Shown here: positions 31,183 through 38,089 of the stretch, one piece after another
How positions within the stretch are numbered: position 1 is the stretch's first letter
How the letters are laid out: every line of letters begins with the position of its first letter
Origin: Duncaniella sp.
GTDB lineage: Bacteria > Bacteroidota > Bacteroidia > Bacteroidales > Muribaculaceae
DNA: 38,089 bases
Direction: 5' to 3'
Assembly (NCBI GenBank): GCA_029056055.1
Contig: JAIDCC010000033.1
Location: forward strand, 1 to 38,089
The notes under the pieces: generated by a model
What the model was told of the DNA's origin: nothing
Databases searched by the model: none
The model's input: only the letters and a program-made list of their open reading frames with translations
Program-made: the position numbers and the translations under genes

Positions 31183-31214
31183 CACCCCCACTACAGCTGT
31201 CTGTAATGGGGGTG
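31183..31214. terminator. Hairpin between convergent kinase and ribE genes
   Basis: A 14 bp stem (31183-31196 with 31201-31214, one mismatch) and 4-nt loop lie between the ends of the kinase gene and ribE. It is placed to end both transcripts; T tracts on either side are short. Confidence 0.65.
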
Positions 31215-31298
31215 TAATTGCGCTGTAATCAGACGATTGCCGCGTGATGTGCCGCATCCTCGGAGGGAATGTGGTACTGGTCTTCCGGGCGCGGGCGG

Positions 31299-31904
31299 TT
31301 AGAGCGAGGCGAGTTTGGCGAGGTATTTGCCGAGGATGTCAAACTCGATGTTGACGCGCGTTCCCACCTTGATTTCCTTGAAGTTGGTGTGCTCGAGCGT
31401 GTAGGGGATGATGGCCACGCGGAACGAGTCGCGCTCGGAGTCGCAGACGGTCAGTGACACGCCGTTGACCGTCACCGAACCCTTTTCGACGGTCATGTAG
31501 CCCTGACGTGCCATGTCGTCTGACACGTCGTAGCGGAATTTGAAATAGCGCGAGCCGTCGAGGTCTTCGATGTCGACGCATTCGGCCGTCGTGTCGACGT
31601 GGCCCTGCACGATGTGGCCGTCGAGCCGGCCGTTCATGAGCATCGAGCGTTCGAGATTGACGAGCGAGCCTTCCGAGAGGGCGCCGAGGTTGGAGCGGGA
31701 GAGAGTTTCCTGTATGGCGGTGACGGTGTAGGTGCCGTCTTCGTGGAGCGCTACCACCGTGAGGCACACTCCGTTGTGGGCTATCGACTGGTCGATTTTG
31801 AGGTCGGACACCACCGAGGGTTTCACTCTTAAATCGACGTTGCCGTTGGCATGGCGGGTGACCGCCGTGAGGGGGGCGGCTTCTTCTACTATACCTGAAA
31901 ACAT
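31299..31904 (-). CDS. ribE: Riboflavin synthase alpha subunit
   Basis: This 201-residue enzyme dismutates two lumazine molecules to riboflavin. It contains two lumazine-binding repeats: MFSGIVEEAAPL at the N-terminus with SIAHNGVCLTV (about 40-50), and GHIVQGHVDTT (95-105) with KGSVTVNGVSLTV (about 141-153). It stands alone on the minus strand with its own promoter. No FMN riboswitch was seen in the leader. Confidence 0.95.
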   Translation of the reverse strand: MFSGIVEEAAPLTAVTRHANGNVDLRVKPSVVSDLKIDQSIAHNGVCLTVVALHEDGTYTVTAIQETLSRSNLGALSEGSLVNLERSMLMNGRLDGHIVQGHVDTTAECVDIEDLDGSRYFKFRYDVSDDMARQGYMTVEKGSVTVNGVSLTVCDSERDSFRVAIIPYTLEHTNFKEIKVGTRVNIEFDILGKYLAKLASL

Positions 31905-31975
31905 GTGTCTGAAAATGTTAAAAAATTGTTACTTCTGTTGCAGGATTATTGCATTTCGGGAGAGGTTTTACACCA

Positions 31976-32007
31976 CAAATTTAGTGATTTTCGCACTAAT
32001 TAGCTAA
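31976..32007 (-). promoter_or_regulatory. Promoter of ribE
   Basis: Minus strand: TTAG (32004-32007), 20-nt spacer and TAAATTTG (31976-31983). The -7 box is perfect and -33 has one mismatch. Leader about 65 nt. Confidence 0.65.
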
Positions 32008-32053
32008 TCTTTTAGTTTTTTTAATCATTACTGAGAAATATTTCGTGTAAAGA

Positions 32054-32085
32054 CTTGACAGATTGGTTGAAAATTACTACCTTTG
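32054..32085 (+). promoter_or_regulatory. Promoter of the glycan-initiation operon
   Basis: CTTG (32054-32057), 20 nt, TACCTTTG (32078-32085). It would start transcription near 32092, leaving an unusually long leader of about 200 nt before the first gene. Confidence 0.7.
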
Positions 32086-32091
32086 TTGCGT

Positions 32092-32293
32092 AAAAACACG
32101 CGCGCGGAAGTGCTCGCGCTTTTGCAAAGGGATTTTGAGCCGACCGCCGTCGGCGTGCCTCTCAACCTTCCGTCTTTAACCACGAATTTATTCAGTGTGT
32201 GAGTATTGGCTTTCACGAATCCGGCTCGATGACCGGACTCTTAACCTAATTCGCTACAGCTATTTCATCACACTATATCTTTGAGACTTTTAT
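32092..32293 (+). promoter_or_regulatory. Structured 5' leader of the glycan operon
   Basis: About 200 nt without a convincing gene. It has GCCGAC-cgcc-GTCGGC (32139-32154), a GC-rich pairing of GCGCG with CGCGC around 32100-32119, and TCCGG-N8-CCGGA (32220-32237). Long leaders with structure precede capsular polysaccharide operons of Bacteroides, where NusG-like UpxY proteins act; no such gene is in this window. Confidence 0.4.
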
Positions 32294-32962
32294 ATGCTTC
32301 TTAAAACCATCTTCGACCGCTCCATGGCGCTCATCGGGCTCTTGCTTCTGTGGCCCGTGATGCTCGGCACAGGCCTGCTCATCGCATGGCGTATGCCGGG
32401 AGCTCCCGTGCTGTTCCGTCAGCAGAGGGTGGGGAGGCACGGACGTCTCTTTACGCTTGTGAAATTTCGCACCATGACCCCCTCGCATTCGGGGTCGTCG
32501 GTCAGTGTGGCCGGCGAGAGCCGCATCACCCCCCTGGGCGCCACCCTGCGCCGCCTCAAGCTCGACGAGCTCCCCGAACTCTGGAACGTGCTCCGCGGCG
32601 ACATGAGTTTCGTAGGCCCCCGCCCCGATGTCCCCGGTTATGCCGACCGTCTGACAGGCTCCGACCGCCGCATCCTTGAGCTCCGCCCCGGCATCACCGG
32701 CCCCGCGACACTCAAGTATCGCAACGAGGAGCAACTCCTCGCCTCGGTGGCCGACCCCGTGGCCTACAACGACACGGTCATTTTCCCCGACAAGGTGCGC
32801 ATCAACCTCGACTATCTCGCCAGCCGCTCGTTTGCCGGCGACATAGCCATCATCCTCGCCACCATCCTGCCCGGAGTCTTCAGCGCCGGCGCCCGGTGGG
32901 AGGCTGCCGTAGTCGCCGACGGCCAAATCTCCTCTCCCTCTTCTTCCCAACGAACCGCTTGA
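32294..32962 (+). CDS. Monotopic sugar-phosphate transferase, glycan initiator
   Basis: A 222-residue polyprenyl-phosphate phosphoglycosyl transferase of the WcaJ/PglC small type. It has one re-entrant hydrophobic segment (about 11-33), FRQQRVGRHGRLFTLVKFRT (41-60) and the catalytic Asp-Glu dyad D91-E92 in KLDELPELWNVLRGDMSFVG. It adds a sugar-1-phosphate to undecaprenyl phosphate, starting a surface or protein-linked glycan. The C-terminal tail is longer than PglC and is rich in Ala and Ser. With the two following genes, a 4-amino-6-deoxy or bacillosamine-type sugar is a plausible first sugar. Confidence 0.92.
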   Translation: MLLKTIFDRSMALIGLLLLWPVMLGTGLLIAWRMPGAPVLFRQQRVGRHGRLFTLVKFRTMTPSHSGSSVSVAGESRITPLGATLRRLKLDELPELWNVLRGDMSFVGPRPDVPGYADRLTGSDRRILELRPGITGPATLKYRNEEQLLASVADPVAYNDTVIFPDKVRINLDYLASRSFAGDIAIILATILPGVFSAGARWEAAVVADGQISSPSSSQRTA

Positions 32963-32997
32963 CCTCAACTTTTTATCACCGACCTCTGAAAACAGTC

Positions 32998-34167
32998 ATG
33001 AAACCTGAACAGCGTATACTCCTCTGCCTCGCCCACATGAGCGGCCGCGAGCGCGAATACATCGACGAGGCGTTCGCCGACAATTGGGTGGTGCCTCTCG
33101 GCCCCAACGTAGACGGTTTTGAGAAAGACCTCAAGAACTTCATAACTGCCGGACATCCCGAGCTCGACCACCTCGAAGTGGCCGCTCTCTCGGCCGGCAC
33201 CGCCGCCATACATCTGGCTCTCGTGCTGCTCGGCGTTGGCCCGGGCGACGAGGTGATATGCCAGAGCTTCACCTTTGCCGCTTCGGCCAATCCCGTGCTC
33301 TATCAGGGAGCGCGCCCCGTGTTTGTCGACTCCGAGGCCTCGACCTGGAACATGTCGCCCTCGCTGCTGCGCCGCGCCATCGACGAGCGCATCGCCGCCA
33401 CCGGACGCAAGCCCAAGGCCATCGTCATAGTCCACCTCTACGGTATGCCCGCCATGATAGACGAGCTGCTCGCCGTGGCCAAAGAATATGACATCCCCGT
33501 GGTGGAAGATGCCGCCGAGGCTCTCGGCTCCTGCTACAAAGGCCGCGAATGCTCTACGTTCGGACGCTTCGGCATCCTGTCGTTCAACGGCAACAAGATG
33601 ATTACCACTTCGGGCGGAGGCGCTCTCGTCTGCCCCGACGCCGAGACCCGCCGCCGCGCAGTCTTCTACGCCACCCAGGCCCGCGAAGACCGTCCCTACT
33701 ACCACCACCTCGTGGCCGGCTTCAACTACCGCCTCTCCAACATCTCGGCCGGCATAGGCCGCGGCCAGATGACCATCCTCGACGACCACCTGGCCCACCA
33801 CCGCGCCCTCGCCGCCATCTACCGCGAGGTGTTTGCCTCAGTGAAGTGGGTGGAGTTCCACGACAATCCCTCGACAGACAGCGACGCCAACTTCTGGCTC
33901 TCGACCATACTCATCGATCCCGCCAATCCCGGCGGCGCCACTCCGATGAGCGTCATGCAGGCCCTGGCCGACCTCAATGTCGAGACACGTCTGCTCTGGA
34001 AGCCTATGCACATGCAGCCGCTCTATGCCGACGCCCCCGCCGTCACCGACGGCACCTCCGAGAGCCTCTTCGAGCGCGGACTCTGTCTGCCCTCCGGCCC
34101 GTGGGTCACCCCCGACCAAGCCCGAATGATAGCCACCAAAATCATTGACCTATGCAGCGCCTCCTGA
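32998..34167 (+). CDS. DegT/DnrJ/EryC1-type sugar aminotransferase
   Basis: This 389-residue PLP enzyme transfers an amino group to a nucleotide-linked keto-sugar. Motifs are VAALSAGTAAIHLAL (61-75), HLYGMP (146-151), VVEDAAEALGSCYKG (168-182) and FGILSFNGNKMITTSGGG with the PLP lysine K200. Position between a sugar transferase and a 4,6-dehydratase fits a PglE-like step making UDP-4-amino-sugar. The start is ATG 32998; the frame upstream lies in the previous gene. It overlaps the next gene by 16 bases. No PglD-like acetyltransferase follows. Confidence 0.93.
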   Translation: MKPEQRILLCLAHMSGREREYIDEAFADNWVVPLGPNVDGFEKDLKNFITAGHPELDHLEVAALSAGTAAIHLALVLLGVGPGDEVICQSFTFAASANPVLYQGARPVFVDSEASTWNMSPSLLRRAIDERIAATGRKPKAIVIVHLYGMPAMIDELLAVAKEYDIPVVEDAAEALGSCYKGRECSTFGRFGILSFNGNKMITTSGGGALVCPDAETRRRAVFYATQAREDRPYYHHLVAGFNYRLSNISAGIGRGQMTILDDHLAHHRALAAIYREVFASVKWVEFHDNPSTDSDANFWLSTILIDPANPGGATPMSVMQALADLNVETRLLWKPMHMQPLYADAPAVTDGTSESLFERGLCLPSGPWVTPDQARMIATKIIDLCSAS

Positions 34168-35825
34168 ACTTCTACATGACCCGCAAGGCTTTGCCCTTCT
34201 GGATTATCGCGCTGCTCGACTGCGCTCTGGTCTATCTGGCCGGCATCATCGCCTACGCCGTAAACCACTCACTGCTTACCACCGTGGGCAACTTCGGTCT
34301 GCTCGTGCCTACGCTGGCGCTCTACCTCGTGGCCTTCGTGATAGGTTTCCGCCTCTTCCACACCTATGCCGGTATCATCCGCCAGACCACTATGGCCGAC
34401 CTCGCCCGCGTCGGGTGTGCGCTCCTCGCCGGTGTGGCCATCATCATGGCGGTGCGCCTGCTGCTCCACACCGACTCGTGGCTCGTTGAAATCCGTTTCT
34501 CCGACCTCCTGCTCCAGCTCGCCATAGCCGTCTGCCTCCTCGGAGGCATCAGAGTGTGCGCAAAGGTGCTCTACGACCTCTACCTGCGCAACACCACCTC
34601 AGGCCCCGGCGCCTACGGCTATGCCCACAAAGACCTCATCGACCTCGAGATGGCCGACCTGCTCGAACGTCAGCCCATCACCATCGACATGGAGGCCGTG
34701 GCCGAGCGCATCACCGGACGTTGCATCATGGTGACTGGCGCCGCCGGTTCTATCGGCTCCGAGCTCGTCTATCTCCTGGCTCAGTCGCGCCCCTCGCGCC
34801 TCGTGCTCATCGACCAGGCCGAATCGCCCCTCCACGCCGTGCGCATCAACATGGAGCGCCTCTATCCCGAAGTGGAGTGCCGCACGGTGGTCACTTCCAT
34901 CTGCCACACCCACCGCATGGACGCCATCATCGGCGAGACCCGCCCCGACATCATCTTCCACGCCGCCGCCTACAAGCACGTGCCCATGATGGAAGACAAC
35001 CCCGTGGAGAGCGTGCTCAACAATGTCGACGGCACCCGCAAGCTCGCCGACCTCGCCGCCAAGCATGAGGTGAAACGCTTCGTGATGATTTCCACCGACA
35101 AGGCTGTCAACCCCACCTCGGTGATGGGTTGCTCGAAACGCATCTGCGAAATCTATTGCCAGAGCCTCAACAACACCCCCGGGTGTAAGACCGAGTTCAT
35201 CACCACGCGCTTCGGCAACGTGCTCGGGTCGAACGGCTCGGTCATCCCCCTCTTCCGCAATCAGATTCGCCGCGGAGGTCCCGTCCTGGTGACCCACCCC
35301 GACATCATACGCTATTTCATGCTCATCCCCGAGGCCTGCTCGCTCGTGCTTCAGGCGGCCACGATGGGCCACGGCGGCGAAATCTTCGTCTTCGACATGG
35401 GTAGCCCGGTGCGCATCTCCGACCTCGCCCGACGCATGATTGCCCTCTCGGGACGTTATGACATCGAAATCAAGTACACGGGCCTGCGCCCCGGCGAGAA
35501 ACTCTACGAAGAGCTGCTGGCCGACGATGAGAAGGTGCTCCCCACCACCCATCCCAAAATCAAGACGGCGCGCGTGTCGGCCGAACCCTACGACAAGGTT
35601 TGCCGCCGCATCGACAGACTCATCAACGTGGCCCGCACCTATGACGACCGCGCCATAGTGGCCCAGATGAAAGAAATCGTGCCCGAGTATCACTCGCCGA
35701 AGAGTTCGCCCTACGCCGACGCCGACTCCCGGCAGCACGACGCCAACCGCCGCCCCGACGACCGCGACGACAAACCTCACCCTGCCGGACGGCTCGCTTC
35801 GATGGCTCGCGCCGCCTGCCTCTGA
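34152..35825 (+). CDS. Membrane nucleotide-sugar 4,6-dehydratase, lacking the usual middle domain
   Basis: This 557-residue CapD/PglF-like protein has four N-terminal membrane helices (about 15-36, 48-68, 86-104, 118-135), then the SDR domain with TGAAGSIG (195-202), NAD-binding, catalytic STDK (314-317) and VMGCSK (M325, K329), where Met replaces the usual Tyr as in this dehydratase family. Most relatives have an extra Rossmann-like nucleotide-binding domain of about 120 residues between the membrane part and SDR domain; here only some 40 residues remain. The C-terminal tail (from about 515) is a disordered Asp/Arg-rich extension. It likely makes a UDP-4-keto-6-deoxy sugar for the aminotransferase. 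Confidence 0.88.
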   Translation: MQRLLNFYMTRKALPFWIIALLDCALVYLAGIIAYAVNHSLLTTVGNFGLLVPTLALYLVAFVIGFRLFHTYAGIIRQTTMADLARVGCALLAGVAIIMAVRLLLHTDSWLVEIRFSDLLLQLAIAVCLLGGIRVCAKVLYDLYLRNTTSGPGAYGYAHKDLIDLEMADLLERQPITIDMEAVAERITGRCIMVTGAAGSIGSELVYLLAQSRPSRLVLIDQAESPLHAVRINMERLYPEVECRTVVTSICHTHRMDAIIGETRPDIIFHAAAYKHVPMMEDNPVESVLNNVDGTRKLADLAAKHEVKRFVMISTDKAVNPTSVMGCSKRICEIYCQSLNNTPGCKTEFITTRFGNVLGSNGSVIPLFRNQIRRGGPVLVTHPDIIRYFMLIPEACSLVLQAATMGHGGEIFVFDMGSPVRISDLARRMIALSGRYDIEIKYTGLRPGEKLYEELLADDEKVLPTTHPKIKTARVSAEPYDKVCRRIDRLINVARTYDDRAIVAQMKEIVPEYHSPKSSPYADADSRQHDANRRPDDRDDKPHPAGRLASMARAACL

Positions 35826-35957
35826 CCCCTCCGGAGCGCCCGCGGAATCATCAACCTAACTTCCCCCCCCCACACTCCGCACCAAGCCCTCCGCTACTCC
35901 TATTATCCTATTTGACAAAGACTTTCAGTTATACCTCTTTACATTTCAGTAGACGCA

Positions 35958-38042
35958 ATGTTTTACAACAAGGGACATAGAACGTTTAGCTCGCGACTCT
36001 GCGGCATCCTGGCCGCAGCCCTGATGGCCGGAGCCTCAGGCCTCGCGGCCCAGACCCCCGAAGTCACCCCCATGGAGACCCCCAAGAGCTCCTATGAGTA
36101 TGACTTCCGCGGTCTTACACCCGAGCAGGTGAAAGACTCGCTCGACCGTGCCGGATTTGAGAAAATCTACGAGTATGCCGAGGAAATCCAAGGCCCGGTC
36201 ACCGACTCTATCCACCGCGAAAACCTCACCCCCTATCAGGTGGTGACCAACAAATTCGGCAAAAACTGGTTTCTCTTCGGAACCTACGGCTACCACTCCT
36301 TCCGCGGAGACTACTCGAACCTCGGAAACTTCAAGGGCACCCTTTCGCCCGACTGGAGCGTCGGCATAGGCAAATGGTTTACGCCCGGCGTCGCTCTCAA
36401 AATCGAGTTCATCAAGTCTAACTCGCAAGGCTACACCGAATACCTCACGGGCCACTACGGACAAGGCCCCATCCTCATCGGCAGCGACAACACCCCCTAC
36501 CGAAAGATGCGCACCGACTGGTGGGACATCTCAGGCTCGGTCATCCTCAACCTCACGCGCCTCTTCATGGGCTACGAGGGTGTCAACTCGCCCAAGCGTA
36601 TGAACCAGTTCATGTTTACGGCCGGTATCGGCGGTGTTCACCACCTCGGCTACGAACACTCCCACGGCTCCGACAACGAATGGTCGGGCCACCTCGAACT
36701 GCAATACTCGCGCTTCTTCACCCGCGCAAAACGCTTCTCGCTCGACTTCAAGGTGCGCGGCATCTTCTATCAGACTAACTTCGACCTCGAGTATGGTCAG
36801 GCCGACCACGCCGCCCACAAATGGGACTGCAACGTGGGTCTCGACGTAGGTTTCACTTTCTACCTCGACTCCAAGCGTTCGCGCGGATGGAAGACCTCGG
36901 CCACCCACACCTACACCTCGCGCTACAACGAGACACACCACCGCGACGTCTACGTCATCGACCGCACCGTCGAACCCTACTCTGAAATCACCTTCTACGT
37001 CTTCTATCCCAACAACTACTCGGGTCGTAACGACGCCCCGCAGGTCAAATCGTCAGTGGTCCACGCCATCGACTACCTCACCGGCGGTATCAACACCCAG
37101 AAGCGCTACGTCGACACCGAAGGCGCCATGCGTGCCATCCTTGACGGCCTGCCCCTCGACGGCCGCGCCATCGAAGACTTCCCCACCGAATCGGCTTCAA
37201 ACGAGTTCGAGCTCGACGGTTTCCCCCGCGGCTACGAAATGGGCGAAGGCGCCATCTCGCTCCCCTTCGAACTTGAAGCTATGGAAGAGTTCGCCGAGAA
37301 AGCCGGCTTCTCTTACGCTCCTATCTACGGCGACCCCCGCCGCGTAGGCAAAATCTACCTCTGGCACTACCGTATCGACGACGCTACTCTCGACCAGAAG
37401 CTCCTCGCCGACCCCAACTACTACGAAGACAAATCGTTCGGCCTCAACGCCAACGAGGGCCTTCCCTACGTGCAGGCCTACTTCGGCAACTATCCCGGTC
37501 AGAAGCTCGTTTCGCTCGCCGACATGTATGCAGCCCTCAACGGCAACACCGGCCACATCGCCGACCACACCAACGCCGAGACCGTCCGCGAAATCCGCGA
37601 AATCCTCGACAACGCCAAGATTCAGACCATCACCCTCGAAGGCTTCGCAACGTCGCAGGACAACTACTCGGGTGCTAACGCAGCCGAAGTGGGTCGCCGA
37701 CGCAACAACGAGCTTTCTACCAACCGCGCCTACACCGTGCGCGACTGGCTCCTCGAATACCCCGAATTCCACGGTCAGCAGCCAAAGGTGTTCGACGACC
37801 TCAAACCCCGCGAAGGCTTCGACCCCTCAATCTTCAACAACGCGCCCGGTTCCGTCGGGACAGCCGGTGCAGCCGGATCTGTGGGTCGTGTCTACAACAA
37901 CATCGGTCGTGTAGACGACGCCTCGACCCGCGACATGCTTGCCAAGATGAACCGCTGCGTGAAAGTGCGCATCCAGTTCCTCCAGGACCCCACCAAGAAA
38001 GCTAAAGCCCGTCGCGCCGCCCGCGCCGCCCGCCGCCGCTAA
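35958..38042 (+). CDS. Large OmpA-like outer-membrane protein
   Basis: This 694-residue protein has a signal peptide (about 1-31, ending GLAAQ), a region of alternating beta-strands that could form a beta-barrel (about 90-300, for example NWFLFGTYGYHSFRGDYSN), a mixed middle, and an OmpA-like C-terminal part (EIREILDNAKIQTITLEGF and NNELSTNRAYTVRDWL near 560-600). It may bind peptidoglycan, a protein or a surface structure. The last 15 residues are almost all Lys, Arg and Ala, unusual for an outer-membrane protein. The upstream gap 35826-35957 has TTTGACAAAG at 35911 but no clear -7 box. Confidence 0.8.
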   Translation: MFYNKGHRTFSSRLCGILAAALMAGASGLAAQTPEVTPMETPKSSYEYDFRGLTPEQVKDSLDRAGFEKIYEYAEEIQGPVTDSIHRENLTPYQVVTNKFGKNWFLFGTYGYHSFRGDYSNLGNFKGTLSPDWSVGIGKWFTPGVALKIEFIKSNSQGYTEYLTGHYGQGPILIGSDNTPYRKMRTDWWDISGSVILNLTRLFMGYEGVNSPKRMNQFMFTAGIGGVHHLGYEHSHGSDNEWSGHLELQYSRFFTRAKRFSLDFKVRGIFYQTNFDLEYGQADHAAHKWDCNVGLDVGFTFYLDSKRSRGWKTSATHTYTSRYNETHHRDVYVIDRTVEPYSEITFYVFYPNNYSGRNDAPQVKSSVVHAIDYLTGGINTQKRYVDTEGAMRAILDGLPLDGRAIEDFPTESASNEFELDGFPRGYEMGEGAISLPFELEAMEEFAEKAGFSYAPIYGDPRRVGKIYLWHYRIDDATLDQKLLADPNYYEDKSFGLNANEGLPYVQAYFGNYPGQKLVSLADMYAALNGNTGHIADHTNAETVREIREILDNAKIQTITLEGFATSQDNYSGANAAEVGRRRNNELSTNRAYTVRDWLLEYPEFHGQQPKVFDDLKPREGFDPSIFNNAPGSVGTAGAAGSVGRVYNNIGRVDDASTRDMLAKMNRCVKVRIQFLQDPTKKAKARRAARAARRR

Positions 38043-38085
38043 TCCCCGTCCGCCGGGGTTCCCCCCCCCCGGCGACGGGGGATTA
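38040..38085 (+). terminator. Long hairpin after the OmpA-like gene
   Basis: Starting at the stop codon, 38040-38056 pairs with 38069-38085 (about 16 bp with small bulges) around a loop dominated by a run of Cs (ten Cs at 38061-38070). No T tract is visible before the window ends. A terminator or mRNA-end stabiliser is likely. Confidence 0.6.
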
Positions 38086-38089
38086 GCGG

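Noticed and set aside
31905-31975. FMN riboswitch in front of ribE
   Set aside because: The leader is about 65 nt, AT-rich and lacks the RFN element's multi-helix pattern.
1-38089. tRNA, rRNA, CRISPR arrays, insertion sequences
   Set aside because: No T-loop/anticodon pattern, no regularly spaced repeats, and no transposase or integrase frame was recognised by eye.

Overview
The window looks like a chromosomal segment of a GC-rich Bacteroidales gut bacterium. The Muribaculaceae are my best guess; that is inference, with no marker gene to prove it. The evidence is Bacteroidota-type promoters (TTTG, about 20 nt, TAnnTTTG) at several sites, a transcarbamylase of the Bacteroides succinylornithine type, GldE/GldD, a sphingolipid/inositol-lipid cluster, and Bacteroides-style PdxJ and TonB/ExbB/ExbD neighbourhoods. 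No rRNA, tRNA, CRISPR array, integrase or transposase was found.

Layout. 1-6834 (minus): a seven-gene arginine operon, GNAT acyltransferase, argG, argC, argD, argF', argB, argE, with overlapping stops and starts; argE runs off the left edge. 7138-10459 (minus): a membrane-lipid operon, PgpA-type phosphatase, GtrA, CDP-alcohol phosphotransferase, Aur1-like PAP2 synthase and a second GtrA. It resembles the Bacteroides inositol-phosphoceramide cluster but has no myo-inositol-phosphate synthase beside it. 10460-11660: an AT-rich island carrying an MntA/HepT toxin-antitoxin pair and a possible gene remnant. 11867-14067 (plus): two lipoproteins, one with TPR and OmpA-like parts. 14197-17706 (minus): GH28 polygalacturonase then transketolase. 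17991-20954 (plus): MFS sugar permease, SufT/MIP18-like protein, LpxH and a KdgF-like cupin. GH28 and KdgF together suggest pectin/galacturonate use. 20955-21299: two related palindromic repeat elements.

21300-24134 (minus): pdxJ, exbB, exbD, tonB. Divergent from it, 24291-26750 (plus): an ACT-domain protein, NAD kinase, YgjP-like metalloprotein and YjbQ. 26894-29362 (plus): gldE, gldD and a phosphopantetheinyl transferase. 29499-31154: a nucleoside kinase with a tRNA-synthetase-like N-terminus. 31299-31904 (minus): riboflavin synthase. 32294-35825 (plus): a glycan-initiation operon (monotopic sugar-phosphate transferase, DegT-type aminotransferase, membrane 4,6-dehydratase) behind a structured leader of about 200 nt. 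35958-38042: a large OmpA-like outer-membrane protein with a very basic tail, followed by a hairpin.

Most of the window is ordinary core metabolism and envelope biology. The most notable items are the inositol-lipid cluster lacking its inositol-phosphate synthase and carrying two GtrA paralogues, the MntA/HepT island, the nested palindromic elements at 20979-21230, the shortened 4,6-dehydratase, and a substrate-determining residue in ArgF' that differs from Bacteroides fragilis yet still points to succinylornithine.
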